Translations under genes and position numbers: made by a program
Notes under the pieces: generated by a model
What the model saw: only the letters and a program-made list of their open reading frames with translations
The model's database searches: none
What the model was told of the DNA's origin: nothing
From: Lacrimispora sp. 210928-DFI.3.58
GTDB taxonomy: Bacteria; Bacillota; Clostridia; Lachnospirales; Lachnospiraceae
Reading direction: 5' to 3'
DNA length: 64,000 nt
Assembly (NCBI RefSeq): GCF_020554865.1
Contig: NZ_JAJCIC010000020.1
Location: forward strand, 1-64,000
Part shown: positions 44,037-54,136 of the stretch, one piece after another
How positions within the stretch are numbered: position 1 is the stretch's first letter
Layout: each line of letters starts with the position of its first letter

Positions 44037-45308
44037 TTAGTTATCGATTGTGGTGATACCATCGATCAGGATATCAAAGGCCGGAGCAGAAGCAAATTCA
44101 GACTCATGGAAATATCCGTCGGAGATATACTCAATGCCGTTCTTCTCATAGGTCTCCAGGGTCTCGCCGTTTACTGTCCATGTGGATGTATCAAATACAT
44201 GGAGAGTGCCGGCTGTCAGCGCATCCTCAACCTCTTTTACCTTCTCTGCAGTTCCCGGAGCAACGACAGCGTCATTTAACTCTGTGATCTGTACAGCGCC
44301 CTCTGCAAAGCCCTTGCACCAGTCAACCGGGATCTCGGTTCCATCCAGCATACACTGAACGGCATATGTCACATAAGCTGCCCAGTTGTTGGTAGAGGAG
44401 GTCAGTGCTGCATTTGGAGCAGTTGCGATCATGGAAATGTTGTAGCCTACGCATGGAACGCCGGCTGCCTCGCAGGCAGTAGGAGCTCCGGTAGTATCTG
44501 CATGCTGGCTGATCAGTACACAGCCATCAGAGATCAGAGCGTCTGCTGCTTCCTTCTCAAGGTCAAAGCTTGCCCAGCTGTTGGTGTATTTTACTTCCAT
44601 GGTAGCATCCGGGCATACGGAGCGCACACCTAAGAAGAAGGAGGTATATCCGCTGATAACCTCTGCGTATGGATAAGCGCCTACATAGCCGATCTTGCAG
44701 GCATCCTTTGCAACGGTTCCATCCTCGATCATCTGGTTCAGCTTCATTCCTGCAACAACGCCGGATACATAGCGTGCCTCATAGATGGATGTGAAATAGT
44801 TGTGCATGTTGGCAAGGCCGCTGGAAGCTGCCTGGAAGCCGGTAGCGTGGCAGAACTGTACCTCAGGGTACTCCTTTGCTGCCTCGATGATGTAAGACTC
44901 ATGTCCAAAGCTGTTTGCAAATACGATCTGGCAGCCCTGATCTGCAAGGTCCATGGCTGCATCCTTACAGGTCTCATCCTCAGGGATATTCCACTTGATG
45001 ATGATCTGGTCATCAGAAAGTCCCAGGGCCTCCTTCATCTTCATAGCGCCCTCATAGTGAGCTGCCGTGTAGCCCTCGTTCTCATCGCCGATGTAAACAA
45101 AGCCTACCTTTAAATCATCCTTTGCAATCCCACCGGTTGCCTCTGCTGCTGCCTCAGTCTCCTCGGAAGCTGCCTCGGATGCTGCTGCAGTGGTCTCTGC
45201 TGCCGGAGCTGCTGTTGTTGCAGGTGCAGAAGAATTTCCTCCGCAGGCTGCCAGTGACAGGGTCATTACGCCTGCCAGTGCTACGCTGGCTAACTTTCTC
45301 AGTTTCAT
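44037..45308 (-). CDS. BmpA-family nucleoside-binding lipoprotein
   Basis: The 423-residue precursor has a signal peptide with lipobox LAAC at residues 19-22, an Ala/Glu-rich linker, and a BMP (PnrA-like) ligand-binding domain (KVGFVYIGDENEGYTAAHYEG.., QIVFANSFGHESYIIEAAKEYP, ISQHADTTGAPTACEAAGVPCVGYN). It would bind nucleosides outside the membrane for the NupOPQ transporter. ATG 45308 has GGAGGAGAAC upstream. First gene of the operon and gives its substrate type. The family also includes autoinducer-2-like binders, so nucleosides are inferred. Confidence 0.9.
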   Translation of the reverse strand: MKLRKLASVALAGVMTLSLAACGGNSSAPATTAAPAAETTAAASEAASEETEAAAEATGGIAKDDLKVGFVYIGDENEGYTAAHYEGAMKMKEALGLSDDQIIIKWNIPEDETCKDAAMDLADQGCQIVFANSFGHESYIIEAAKEYPEVQFCHATGFQAASSGLANMHNYFTSIYEARYVSGVVAGMKLNQMIEDGTVAKDACKIGYVGAYPYAEVISGYTSFFLGVRSVCPDATMEVKYTNSWASFDLEKEAADALISDGCVLISQHADTTGAPTACEAAGVPCVGYNISMIATAPNAALTSSTNNWAAYVTYAVQCMLDGTEIPVDWCKGFAEGAVQITELNDAVVAPGTAEKVKEVEDALTAGTLHVFDTSTWTVNGETLETYEKNGIEYISDGYFHESEFASAPAFDILIDGITTIDN

Positions 45309-45429
45309 AATGTTCTCCTCCATAATTGTGGGACAGAACGGAAGAAAATACGCCAGGTTCTGTTATCTACTCGCCCTGACGTAACATCGTTGTCCTATCC
45401 GATTAATATGTAACACAAATACGTAGTTA

Positions 45430-45457
45430 AGTATAACATATTTTCCATCATTGTCAA
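45430..45457 (-). promoter_or_regulatory. Promoter of the nucleoside transporter operon
   Basis: Minus strand TTGACA (45457-45452), 16-base spacer, TATACT (45435-45430), 122 bases upstream of the lipoprotein start. A hairpin ACGTCAGG/CCTGGCGT lies in the leader. The 399 bases 45309-45707 hold no gene. Confidence 0.65.
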
Positions 45458-45542
45458 TATTAACCAGGAATCTTGTCCTATTTTTACACAATATGGACGT
45501 TTTTTGTCCATTTTGTCCATAATTTATAACAGTTCAGAGGGC

Positions 45543-45607
45543 GGGAAAGCCTGCCTGAGAATCTGCGTCAAGCTTGCTTGTAAGCAGATTCTCAGGCAGG
45601 CTTTCCC
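45543..45607. repeat. Perfect 24-bp inverted repeat
   Basis: Arms 45543-45566 and 45584-45607 are exact reverse complements, with a 17-base loop (starting GGGAAAGCCTGCCTGAGAAT). No U-tract follows on either strand. It is downstream of the DUF6809-like gene and upstream of the transporter promoter. Confidence 0.85.
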
Positions 45608-45707
45608 ATCGGATGGACATCCGATGCTTCTTGTGCGGCCACAGGCCGTGCAAGAAGATACACATCCCCCCACCCAAAAAACCAACATATCCTCCCAAAA
45701 AACAAAA

Positions 45708-45986
45708 TCACCCTGCCGCTTCCCGGTCCGCCCCTCCAAAGACTTCACACATAATGGCCGCCCCGATGCGGAAGCCATCGCAGAAGGTCTGTGTCTTCTC
45801 CATATAGGTCAGCTCCAGATAATGCTCCATCAAAGCCTCAAATTCCTTCTGTGTTTCCTCATCCAGCTTTTCTGTAAACTCCTCGATTTCCCTCAGGGAC
45901 TGCCTGCACAGGGCATCATACTCCCGGCTGCCCTTTATCCTGTTTTCTGCCGGAAGCAGATCTCCCGCATATAATTTCGCTAACAT
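45708..45986 (-). CDS. DUF6809-like small protein
   Basis: 92 residues from ATG 45986 (GAGAGG nine bases upstream); the ATG three codons earlier is too close to the site. It has an acidic helical middle and a conserved-looking end FCDGFRIGAAIMCEVFGG, like the DUF6809 family from memory. No known function; members are common in Lachnospiraceae. Confidence 0.65.
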   Translation of the reverse strand: MLAKLYAGDLLPAENRIKGSREYDALCRQSLREIEEFTEKLDEETQKEFEALMEHYLELTYMEKTQTFCDGFRIGAAIMCEVFGGADREAAG

Positions 45987-46150
45987 ACTTTCCATCCTCT
46001 CTGCCTGCCTTTCTCTCCTGCATTTTCATCTTCGGATAAATGCCCCCGCCTATCCATTATTTAAAGAATAACACAGCCCCGGCCCAAATGCAATCGAACA
46101 AAATCTTACGATTACACCTGTTCCGAGGCTGATTCTCTGCCACGCCTTTC

Positions 46151-48028
46151 CTACTGCTTTGCAGTGCTTGCAGGCTGCTCCTCTTCCCTTTGGAAGATCT
46201 CCATAAACTCCTCTCCGGTAATGGTCTCCTTTTCCAGCAGATAGGCCGATATCTCGTGAAGCTTCTTTTCATTTTCCCTTAAGATGGATAATGCCTTCTC
46301 ATGCTGCTCTCTCACGATCCGCACTACCTGCTCATCGATCATGCGGGCTGTCTCAGGAGAACAGGACAGAGAGGTATCTCCTCCCAGATACTGGTTATTT
46401 ACAGTCTCCATGGCCACCATGTCAAATTCTTCTGTCATGCCGTAGCGTGTTACCATGGCTCTGGCGATCTTGGTGGCCTGCTCAATATCATTGGAGGCTC
46501 CTGTGGTGATGGAGTGGAAGATCAGCTCCTCCGCCGCTCTTCCGCCTGTATAGGTAGCGATCTTGTTCAGCGCCTCCTCCTTGCTCATAAGGTAGCGCTC
46601 ACCCTCATCTACCTGCATGGTATAGCCCAGGGCTCCGGAGGTTCTGGGAATGATGGTGATCTTCTGTACTGGGGCAGAATGGCTCTGGCAGGCCGCCACC
46701 AGGGCATGTCCCACCTCATGGTAGGCTACGATCTTTCTCTCCTTCGGAGGGATCACCGCGTTCTTCTTCTGGTAGCCTGCAATGACCACCTCCACGCTCT
46801 CCTGTAAGTCCTCCTGCACCACAGCCTTTCTGCCAAACCGCACAGCTCTCAGGGCTGCCTCGTTGATAATGTTTGCCAGCTCCGCACCGCTGGCTCCTGC
46901 TGTGGCTCTGGCAATGGCATTATAATCCACGTCCTCTGACATTTTCACTTTACGTCCGTGGACGCCCAGGATGGCCTCCCTGCCCTTCAGGTCCGGCAGC
47001 TCCACCGGCACCCGGCGGTCAAAGCGTCCGGGACGGAGCAGGGCCGGATCCAGGGATTCCGGGCGGTTGGTGGCGGCCAGGATCACCACGCCCTTTTTGC
47101 CGTCAAAGCCGTCCATCTCTGTCAGAAGCTGATTCAGGGTCTGCTCCCTCTCATCGTTTCCGCCCATTCCACCGCCGTCTCTCTTCTTTCCTATGGTATC
47201 GATCTCGTCAATGAAAACAATGCAGGGAGCCTTCTCATTTGCCTGCTTAAACAGGTCTCTCACCTTTGCTGCGCCCATACCTACGAACATTTCCACAAAC
47301 TCAGAGCCGGAGATAGAAAAGAATGGCACATGGGCCTCTCCTGCCACTGCCTTTGCCAAAAGAGTCTTACCTGTTCCAGGCGGGCCCACAAGGAGGGCGC
47401 CCTTTGGCAGATTGGCGCCGATATCGGCGTACTTTTCCGGGTTGTGAAGGAAATCCACGATCTCCTTTAAGGCATCCTTTGCCTCCTCCTCGCCGGCCAC
47501 ATCCGCAAAGGTGACACCGGTTTCATTTTCTGCATAGATCTTCGCATTGGACTTGCCAAAGGTCATGGCATTGCCGCCGCCCATTTTCTTAGAAACCATC
47601 CGTCCCATGATCTGACCGATAATGACAAACATAAGGATGGGAGCCACCCAGGTCATAAGGAAGCTTAACAGAGGGGAAGCCTGAGTGGGGATCTCCTTCT
47701 GGTAGTTCTCCACCCCCGCCTGATCCAGACGGGATACAAGCTCTGCTCCTGTCACCATGCTTCCTGTCTTGTAGGTGACAGGCCACTGCTGGTCTTTCAG
47801 CGTATACTGTATCTCCATATAGCTGCTGTCAACGTATACATCCTTCACATTTCCTGCATCCAGCTGCGCGGTGAACTCATTATACGGCACCTCGATGGAG
47901 CGCTCCAGAACAGATGGGAACACCAGGGCATTTAACACCATCACGATCAGCAGGACCAGGAAGTAGTAATAGAGGAAGGGCTTCTTGTTGTTCAGGTCCT
48001 TTCTTCCTCCGTTATCCTTTAAACCCAT
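46151..48028 (-). CDS. ftsH: ATP-dependent zinc metalloprotease FtsH
   Basis: The 625-residue protein has two N-terminal membrane helices (about 20-42 and 122-145) flanking an extracellular part, an AAA+ ATPase ([32 protein letters not shown], second region of homology RPGRFDRRV), and a zinc protease with HEVGH. It degrades membrane and some soluble proteins. An AAAAGGAGATTC site precedes the ATG. The genes flanking it do not form an operon with it. Confidence 0.95.
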   Translation of the reverse strand: MGLKDNGGRKDLNNKKPFLYYYFLVLLIVMVLNALVFPSVLERSIEVPYNEFTAQLDAGNVKDVYVDSSYMEIQYTLKDQQWPVTYKTGSMVTGAELVSRLDQAGVENYQKEIPTQASPLLSFLMTWVAPILMFVIIGQIMGRMVSKKMGGGNAMTFGKSNAKIYAENETGVTFADVAGEEEAKDALKEIVDFLHNPEKYADIGANLPKGALLVGPPGTGKTLLAKAVAGEAHVPFFSISGSEFVEMFVGMGAAKVRDLFKQANEKAPCIVFIDEIDTIGKKRDGGGMGGNDEREQTLNQLLTEMDGFDGKKGVVILAATNRPESLDPALLRPGRFDRRVPVELPDLKGREAILGVHGRKVKMSEDVDYNAIARATAGASGAELANIINEAALRAVRFGRKAVVQEDLQESVEVVIAGYQKKNAVIPPKERKIVAYHEVGHALVAACQSHSAPVQKITIIPRTSGALGYTMQVDEGERYLMSKEEALNKIATYTGGRAAEELIFHSITTGASNDIEQATKIARAMVTRYGMTEEFDMVAMETVNNQYLGGDTSLSCSPETARMIDEQVVRIVREQHEKALSILRENEKKLHEISAYLLEKETITGEEFMEIFQREEEQPASTAKQ

Positions 48029-48280
48029 ATTCGAATCTCCTTTTCATTTTTCATTTTATAGTTATAAGCACTTAACGCCTGTCCTTTGGGCATTGGCACA
48101 AAGTTCCTTGAGCGTTGCTGTTTTTATACCTATAAAATACTCTCTGCTTTTACATTTGTCAATAATTAATTGTAAATTTTTATTTACTTTTAATAAATAT
48201 TGACATTTTCCTTTTCTTATGTTAAAACGGATAATAGATCACAGTCAAACACATAGTTACTGAACAGGAGGTATTTCGTC

Positions 48281-48796
48281 ATGGAACACACACCGGATGC
48301 CTTGTCCGTGGGAACTCATTTTTTGGAATTTTCCATCGGATTTCTCAATTTAGCCAAATGCCAGTACCAGCAGCAAAACGAAATCAAAGCAGGCACTCTG
48401 GGCTTTCACACCCTGGTGCTGTTAAGCCTGCCCGGCCATCCATCGCCCACCATGTCAGAGCTGGCGGCCGACTTAGGGATCCCAAAGCAGCAGCTAACGA
48501 AACTGGTAAACCTCATGGAGGAAAAGGAATTTGTCAAACGCCGCCACAGCGACAAAAACCGGCGCCTTGTCCACCTTGAGATCACCCCCCTGGGGCTGGA
48601 TATCCTGAACCAGTTAAAACAGGACATGCTTTCCTCCACCGTGGATGCCTTTTCCAGGTATACGCAGGAGGAGCTTATGGAGCTGGACGACTGTCTTTCC
48701 AGGATGGCGGTGCTTTTGGGGAAGCTGGCAGCTTTCGCCTCCCCTAACTGCCAGGAGAACTCCAGGTTTTCTTCTACTGCAGAAAAATTTCAGTAA
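48281..48796 (+). CDS. MarR-family transcriptional regulator
   Basis: 171 residues with the MarR winged helix (about 60-125): SPTMSELAADLGIPKQQLTKLVNLMEEKEFVKRRHSDKNRRLVHLEITPLG. It is divergent from ftsH, with AGGAGGTATTTCGTC before the ATG. Its 3' end overlaps the end of the LevR-type gene by 23 bases on the opposite strand. Its target and ligand are unknown. Confidence 0.85.
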   Translation: MEHTPDALSVGTHFLEFSIGFLNLAKCQYQQQNEIKAGTLGFHTLVLLSLPGHPSPTMSELAADLGIPKQQLTKLVNLMEEKEFVKRRHSDKNRRLVHLEITPLGLDILNQLKQDMLSSTVDAFSRYTQEELMELDDCLSRMAVLLGKLAAFASPNCQENSRFSSTAEKFQ

Positions 48797-51215
48797 CATA
48801 AGCAATCTCACTAGCCGGAATCTTGATTCCGAAAATATTCTCCGCATACTCCAGCTTATGCTCCACCGTATGCATGATCTCATAATTTTCATTTGTAAAA
48901 TTATTCAGGCGGGAATAGTTCCAGTTTTCCTGCCGGATCGTCCGTTCCAGCATATTACAGCAGTGGCACAGGTACTTGGCTGCAATCTCATTGGAATATG
49001 GCCTTCCCAGCTCCAAAAGCGTAGCTCTCAGACATTTTTCCAGCACACTGACAGCCTTTCCCGTGTCAATGAATACTGTTGTCTTGGAGATTACCTTGTC
49101 AATCAGATTTAAGATAAATTCTTCCTGAGCACCCATGTGCTCCGATCTTCTGCCGTGAGACTGGCAGAAGTAGGAAAGCCTTCCATAATCTAACTGGTTG
49201 GATATCACCTGGCGGATGGTCTCCAGCAGAAGGGGAAGCGTAACAGGATATAGGATATGGGCATCTATTCCCGTTTTCTGGGTCACGTATTCATTCACCG
49301 TTGTGAGAGGCTCCATATCTGTCAGTATCAAGACTCCTGAACCACGGTTCAGGCGCCGTGCCTTTTCTGCCGCCAGATCCAGACAGTCCTTCAGGTTCAC
49401 GGCAGAGGATACATTGATATAATCAATAATATAATCATCACAAATCGTCTTAAGAGCATACCCCACCATGTCGGACGCAATGTTCTCCCCATGGCAGATT
49501 ACCAGGATCCCCGGATTCACTGTGCTGATCCAATTGGAAAAAATTGCGAAATAGGAGGCCAGATAGTCAATTTCCCTGTTTGAAAAACGGAAGGAGTAAA
49601 TCTGGGTCAGGCTTTCCATAATGTCCAAAGCCATCTGGTATTCCTCCGGGAAGCTTTCCTTTGAGGCAGCCAAAGCCTCCACCTCTGTCTGAGGATCGGA
49701 AGCATCTCCACGCTTCAGCATATTGGTAATGTGGAGGAGAACCCCGTACAGCAAATGGAGATGGCTCTGATACGCTTCCAGCTTTCCCCTTTTTTGCAGC
49801 TCAGCCGTCACTACCTGAAGTACGATCGGAAAAATATTTTTTCTGATCTCACGGACTTCCGTACTTTTACAGTTTGAAAGGCTGGAAATATTGGCAACTG
49901 CCGTCTGGTAAATATTGTCAATTGCCTTTCCTCCGGCCGCTAATTTCAAAACCTCCTGTGTCTTGTCTGTAAAGAAGCAGGACTCCGACTCCAACTCTGA
50001 AAAATATTTTGACAGGCTGTTTTCATTCAGCTCTATATACTGGTCCGGTACCTTCTCCAGAATGTGGCGGATCGTTTCCTGTCTGGGGCCGGACTCAGAG
50101 AACGCCAGTATATCCTGAGACAGGTTGTGCAGGCGGATATATACCGTTTTATATTGGTTTGTCATACTGTCCAGGAGCGCACGGGCACAGATCGCTTTTA
50201 TCTCATTAGAAAGCTGCAGTATCTGCTTGCTGTATATAATAGAGGCAAGGCAGGCAATCACATCCTTGGATATCCTTACCGGATACTGAAAGGTCTGAGT
50301 CTCCTCTGAAAATAACTGAAGGATCAGCCATATTTTTTCCTCGGTTCCCCTCTCCTCCAGATCCGGTATCCGTATTGTCACAGGAAGGCGCTCTGTCAAA
50401 ATTCGTGTGGCCTCTGATGGCTCCCTGCAGGTGGAAGCGATGATCATACATTCTATAGGCCTTGGTTCTATATCACCAATCCGGCTATAGTTGTTTCTTG
50501 AGATAACACTGCCCAGAAGATGGAGGGAACCAATGGGAAGATATTCAATTTCCTCGAAAAACAGGATTCCCCTTCTTGCTGCATCTAAGAATCCGCGGAC
50601 TGATTTTCCGGAAGCAGTGCTCCTTGCAAGGCCCAAAAGCCGTTGGGCAAACAGCTTGGGGTTATCTGAAAAAGTATAACAGGGAACTGCGATGAAGGGG
50701 ATGTCTGAGGACACATCCATGCTCTTTCTGTACTGGTGGATGCAGGCGGCAAATTCCTTTTTTCCCACACCGGCTGGTCCTTTTAACAGTACATGAAGGC
50801 CGCAAGGAGGATAAGAGGCGGCCGCTTTTGCCTGTGCAATGGCATCCTTTAAACTTCCGCGGGCCCCGATCAGCTGCTCCAGGGAATACTTTGGCTTCTC
50901 CTCTGGTGCTTCCTTTGAAGCTTCGATCAGGCCTGACAGGCTTTCCCCTTTAGCAACTGTCTGAGGGATAAATGCTCCCGGATAATACTCTGAGACCAGC
51001 TTTCGGTCCATAAAAAGGGTCGGCTTCCCCTGAAACTTGATCAAAAGCCCTTCTCTCCACATTTTGTTCAGTGTTCTCGATACATTGGATCTGTCCTGCT
51101 TCAGATCAATGGACAGTGTGTATGCGTCCACCCCCTTATTATCAATTTCATTGCTGTCCAGGATCAAGCGTGTCTGCCTTCGGATATTCTTTAAAAGTCC
51201 ATCATTCTGAGCCAT
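48774..51215 (-). CDS. LevR/ManR-like PTS transcriptional regulator lacking GAFTGA
   Basis: The 813-residue protein has an N-terminal winged helix (about 10-70), a sigma-54-type AAA+ domain (Walker A LKGPAGVGKKEF, Walker B GILFFEEIEYLP), a first PRD (about 430-545), an EIIA-Man-like domain (about 575-690, GILVICHGENIASDMVG) and a C-terminal PRD. The GAFTGA loop that contacts sigma-54 is not seen between the two Walker motifs. It lies opposite the mannose-family PTS operon and surely controls it through PTS phosphorylation. The operon has a sigma-70-type promoter, so it might work differently from LevR. Confidence 0.85.
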   Translation of the reverse strand: MAQNDGLLKNIRRQTRLILDSNEIDNKGVDAYTLSIDLKQDRSNVSRTLNKMWREGLLIKFQGKPTLFMDRKLVSEYYPGAFIPQTVAKGESLSGLIEASKEAPEEKPKYSLEQLIGARGSLKDAIAQAKAAASYPPCGLHVLLKGPAGVGKKEFAACIHQYRKSMDVSSDIPFIAVPCYTFSDNPKLFAQRLLGLARSTASGKSVRGFLDAARRGILFFEEIEYLPIGSLHLLGSVISRNNYSRIGDIEPRPIECMIIASTCREPSEATRILTERLPVTIRIPDLEERGTEEKIWLILQLFSEETQTFQYPVRISKDVIACLASIIYSKQILQLSNEIKAICARALLDSMTNQYKTVYIRLHNLSQDILAFSESGPRQETIRHILEKVPDQYIELNENSLSKYFSELESESCFFTDKTQEVLKLAAGGKAIDNIYQTAVANISSLSNCKSTEVREIRKNIFPIVLQVVTAELQKRGKLEAYQSHLHLLYGVLLHITNMLKRGDASDPQTEVEALAASKESFPEEYQMALDIMESLTQIYSFRFSNREIDYLASYFAIFSNWISTVNPGILVICHGENIASDMVGYALKTICDDYIIDYINVSSAVNLKDCLDLAAEKARRLNRGSGVLILTDMEPLTTVNEYVTQKTGIDAHILYPVTLPLLLETIRQVISNQLDYGRLSYFCQSHGRRSEHMGAQEEFILNLIDKVISKTTVFIDTGKAVSVLEKCLRATLLELGRPYSNEIAAKYLCHCCNMLERTIRQENWNYSRLNNFTNENYEIMHTVEHKLEYAENIFGIKIPASEIAYVTEIFLQ

Positions 51216-51411
51216 AAAGGTCCCCTTCCATTATTATTATAAACTTTAAGCGTCCGCGGCTATAAAAAATGCGTGCATCAACAAAGAAAATTCTAACACA
51301 CATTTTTGCATTTAACAAGAAAGTGTAAATATGTGTGTAAATAGTGAAGGACTTATTCTCCCATTTTGGGGAGGGGTTTTATTTTTTCCTCAATAAAACT
51401 TTCCTATTCCA

Positions 51412-51481
51412 CAGTGAACAAGGGGATACACACCTCAACCGCAAATCTGTGATGCAGAATCATGCATCCTCTTGTTCACTG
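51412..51481. promoter_or_regulatory. Inverted repeat upstream of the PTS operon
   Basis: CAGTGAACAAG (51412-51422) and CTTGTTCACTG (51471-51481) are exact reverse complements; an inner GATGCA/TGCATC stem (51451-51468) sits between. It lies 60 to 130 bases upstream of the operon's -35 element in the 385-base intergenic region, a fitting place for a regulator site. Confidence 0.5.
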
Positions 51482-51540
51482 GGGTGAAGAATATAAAATG
51501 CATAAATACAGATGGAAAAAGTGTAAAAAATTCATCATAC

Positions 51541-51569
51541 TTTACAAAATCGCTCTCCGCGCTTATAAT
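51541..51569 (+). promoter_or_regulatory. Sigma-70-type promoter of the PTS operon
   Basis: TTTACA (51541-51546), 17-base spacer, TATAAT (51564-51569), 32 bases before the first start codon. No TGGCAC-N5-TTGC sigma-54 element was found in 51216-51600. Confidence 0.75.
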
Positions 51570-51600
51570 GAATGCAGAAAACATGACAAGGAGGTTTGAA

Positions 51601-51999
51601 ATGAGCAGAGCGCTTCTTTTAAGCCATGGAGAGCTGGCAAAAGAGATCCTGGCCACAACCAGATTAGTGCTGGGAGAAATATCAGGAGTAGATTTTCTTA
51701 CATTGCCCTCAGGAGTAGACCTTTCTCAATATGAGCAGGATATACGCAGGCGGGTAGAGGAAGCATCAGACGGGATTCTGATACTGACGGATATTTTTGG
51801 GGGTACGCCTTTTATAACCGCTTCCCGTGTATATGCATCGTTGGAAAACAAAGACCTGATGGAAGTTGTAACAGGAATGAATTTGGCCATGGTGCTTCAG
51901 GTATGCGGCTCTCTTGGTAGCATGACGGTCGGGGAATTGAAAAAAGAAGTCATGGCGGCCGGAGCAGAGGGGATTATTGATCTGAAGGACAAGGTGTGA
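51601..51999 (+). CDS. PTS mannose-family EIIA
   Basis: 132 residues from ATG 51601 (AAGGAGGTTTGAA before it); an upstream frame extension to 51472 has no site. The N-terminal SRALLLSHGELAKEIL contains the phosphorylated His, followed by ILILTDIFGGTPF. It accepts phosphate from HPr and passes it to EIIB. First gene of a six-gene operon. Confidence 0.9.
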   Translation: MSRALLLSHGELAKEILATTRLVLGEISGVDFLTLPSGVDLSQYEQDIRRRVEEASDGILILTDIFGGTPFITASRVYASLENKDLMEVVTGMNLAMVLQVCGSLGSMTVGELKKEVMAAGAEGIIDLKDKV

Positions 52000-52024
52000 A
52001 AACAGGCAAAGGAGGAAATGGGGA

Positions 52025-52492
52025 ATGAGCGTAAAAATGATTCGTATTGATGACCGCTTGATACACGGGCAGATCGTAGCGGCATGGGTAAAAAGCCTCT
52101 CCATCAATAGAATATGGATTGTGGACGACGGAGTTGCAGGGGATACTTTTATCACAAATGTGATGAAGATGGTAGCTCCACCGGATGCAGAGCTGATAAT
52201 TACCGGAACAGACGGAATTGCTTCAAGGATTAAGGAATTTGACACGGCTGATAAAAATACGTTGATCCTTGTGAAATTCCCAAAGGTCGCAAAGCTCATC
52301 TTCGATGCAGGCGTAGGCTTAAAGGAGCTGAATGTAGGAGGTATGGGAGCAAATGCTGACCGAAAAAAGCTGTTCAAAAACATCTCCGCCAGCGAAAGCG
52401 AGCTTGCTGATTTAAGGGCAATGAAGGAAATGGGGCTTAAAGTCTATTTTCAGGTAACGCCGAACGAAAAGCAGACACTATTTGAAGGATAA
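52025..52492 (+). CDS. PTS mannose/sorbose-family EIIB
   Basis: 155 residues with the EIIB signature MIRIDDRLIHGQIVAAWV (phospho-His 15), IWIVDDGVAGD and the GMGAN stretch. It passes phosphate to the sugar during EIICD transport. GGAGGAAATGG precedes the ATG, 25 bases after the EIIA stop. Confidence 0.9.
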   Translation: MSVKMIRIDDRLIHGQIVAAWVKSLSINRIWIVDDGVAGDTFITNVMKMVAPPDAELIITGTDGIASRIKEFDTADKNTLILVKFPKVAKLIFDAGVGLKELNVGGMGANADRKKLFKNISASESELADLRAMKEMGLKVYFQVTPNEKQTLFEG

Positions 52493-52515
52493 TTAATAAA
52501 AAAGGGGGTTTTCAC

Positions 52516-53268
52516 ATGTTAATTCAATCACTCATTGTAGCCTTTTGGGCCTGGTTCAATGGTATGGTCGTGTCAGAATATCTGGTATGGATCGTCAGAG
52601 GCGCTCCATTAGTAAGCGGCACTATCACCGGCATCCTTATGGGCGATTGGCGCGCAGGAGCCATGATCGGTGCATCTATCCAGCTGCTTTATATGGGTCA
52701 GGTAACCGTAGGCGGAATTTCTTCCTACGATAAATGCTACGCCGGAATCATAGCCACCGCCGTTACCATTGCTTCTCATCAGACTCCGGAAATTGGCATT
52801 ACCTTGGCAGTAGCCCTGGGAACACTGGGCCTGATCGCAAGTAATGTTTACATGACCGTATGTGTGGCCTTTGTCCATATGGCCGACAAATATGTAGAGG
52901 AAGGAAAAACAAACCGCATTTGGATATACAACTGGCTGCTTCCCAATCTCCTTGGTATATTGCTCTATGGCGTTCCCGCATTCCTGGCAGTATACTTCGG
53001 CGCTTCTTATCTGGAGGCTTTCATGAATCAGATCCCGCCCTTCGTATCCACTGCCCTTACTACTGTGGGTACCGTTCTTCCTGCCTTAGGAATTGCAATG
53101 ATGTTCAAAGCCGTATTCAGTCCCAAATTTGCGCCCTTTGCCGTATTCGGATATCTCGGCGTTGCATATCTCCATATGGATATCATTTCCTGCGCATTGT
53201 TAGGCATTGCCTGCGCTGTTCTTTACTGGACCCTTAACCTTGACAAGCTGGTAGAAGGAGGAAACTAA
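52516..53268 (+). CDS. PTS mannose-family EIIC
   Basis: The 250-residue membrane protein has about six helices and the family pieces LVSGTITGILMGDWRAGAMIGASIQLLYMG, VGGISSYDKCYAG, and PALGIAMM. It forms the sugar channel with EIID. An AAAGGGGG site precedes the ATG; the stop is one base from the EIID start. Confidence 0.92.
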   Translation: MLIQSLIVAFWAWFNGMVVSEYLVWIVRGAPLVSGTITGILMGDWRAGAMIGASIQLLYMGQVTVGGISSYDKCYAGIIATAVTIASHQTPEIGITLAVALGTLGLIASNVYMTVCVAFVHMADKYVEEGKTNRIWIYNWLLPNLLGILLYGVPAFLAVYFGASYLEAFMNQIPPFVSTALTTVGTVLPALGIAMMFKAVFSPKFAPFAVFGYLGVAYLHMDIISCALLGIACAVLYWTLNLDKLVEGGN

Positions 53269-53269
53269 G

Positions 53270-54109
53270 ATGAGTGAGCATACAGCTGAAATAACAAATA
53301 ACAATGAAAGAAAATTAAGGAAATCGGATCTGCTCCGCTGCTTTTTAATCTGGGAAACAACCTCTGAGTCCTGCTTAAGCTATGAGCGTCTGATGTCTCT
53401 GGGTTTCTGCCATGCCATGGCCCCTATCATCAACCGGCTTTATAAAACAAAGGAAGAACGGGCCGCTGCATTAAAGAGACATCTGGTATTTTTCAATACA
53501 GAAAATAACTGGGGCGCATTTATCCCAGGTATCGTCAGCTCCATGGAGGAGGAGCGGGCAAACGGCGCTCCTATCAGTGATGAAATGATAAATGGTGTTA
53601 AGATTGGTCTTATGGGACCCTTGGCGGGCATTGGTGATACAGTGACACAGGGGCTGCTGAAGACTGTGCTTCTGGCAATCTTTGTAGATATGACTTTGAA
53701 AGGCAATATCGTGGCTCCTCTGATCTACGCAGTCGTCTTTGGAATTTACATTGCAGCAATGGGATATTTCACCTTTTTTACAGGCTACCGTCTGGGACAG
53801 AATGTATTAAGCAAAATTACGGACCGCTCTATTATGCGTAAGATCACCAACAGCTTGTCTATCCTGGGTCTGGTGGTTGCAGGTGCAATGATGGTAAACA
53901 ACGTAGCTATTACCACCCCTCTTGTCATTGCCTTTGGACAGACCTCGGTTGTGATCCAGGAGCTTTTAGATTCCATTCTTCCGGGAATGTTAAGCGTTAT
54001 CTTTGTACTGGGCTGCTTTGGCATGATGAAGAAGAATATCAGTGTTTTTAAGATCATGATCATCCTGTTTGCCATTGCAGTTGTAGCTGCTTTTTTCGGA
54101 ATTCTATAA
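53270..54109 (+). CDS. PTS mannose-family EIID
   Basis: The 279-residue protein has the EIID pattern KSDLLRCFLIWETTSESCLSYERLMSLGFCHAMAPI, ALKRHLVFFNTE..WGAFIPGIVSSMEEERANG, GPLAGIGDTVTQG and a membrane C-terminus. It starts right behind EIIC with GGAGGAAACTAAG upstream. The sugar imported is not known. Confidence 0.92.
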   Translation: MSEHTAEITNNNERKLRKSDLLRCFLIWETTSESCLSYERLMSLGFCHAMAPIINRLYKTKEERAAALKRHLVFFNTENNWGAFIPGIVSSMEEERANGAPISDEMINGVKIGLMGPLAGIGDTVTQGLLKTVLLAIFVDMTLKGNIVAPLIYAVVFGIYIAAMGYFTFFTGYRLGQNVLSKITDRSIMRKITNSLSILGLVVAGAMMVNNVAITTPLVIAFGQTSVVIQELLDSILPGMLSVIFVLGCFGMMKKNISVFKIMIILFAIAVVAAFFGIL

Positions 54110-54136
54110 TTCATTTATTTACAAAGGAGAATAAAA

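Noticed and set aside
51216..51600. Sigma-54 promoter for the PTS operon
   Set aside because: Searched for TGGCAC-N5-TTGC; none found, while a good sigma-70 promoter is present.
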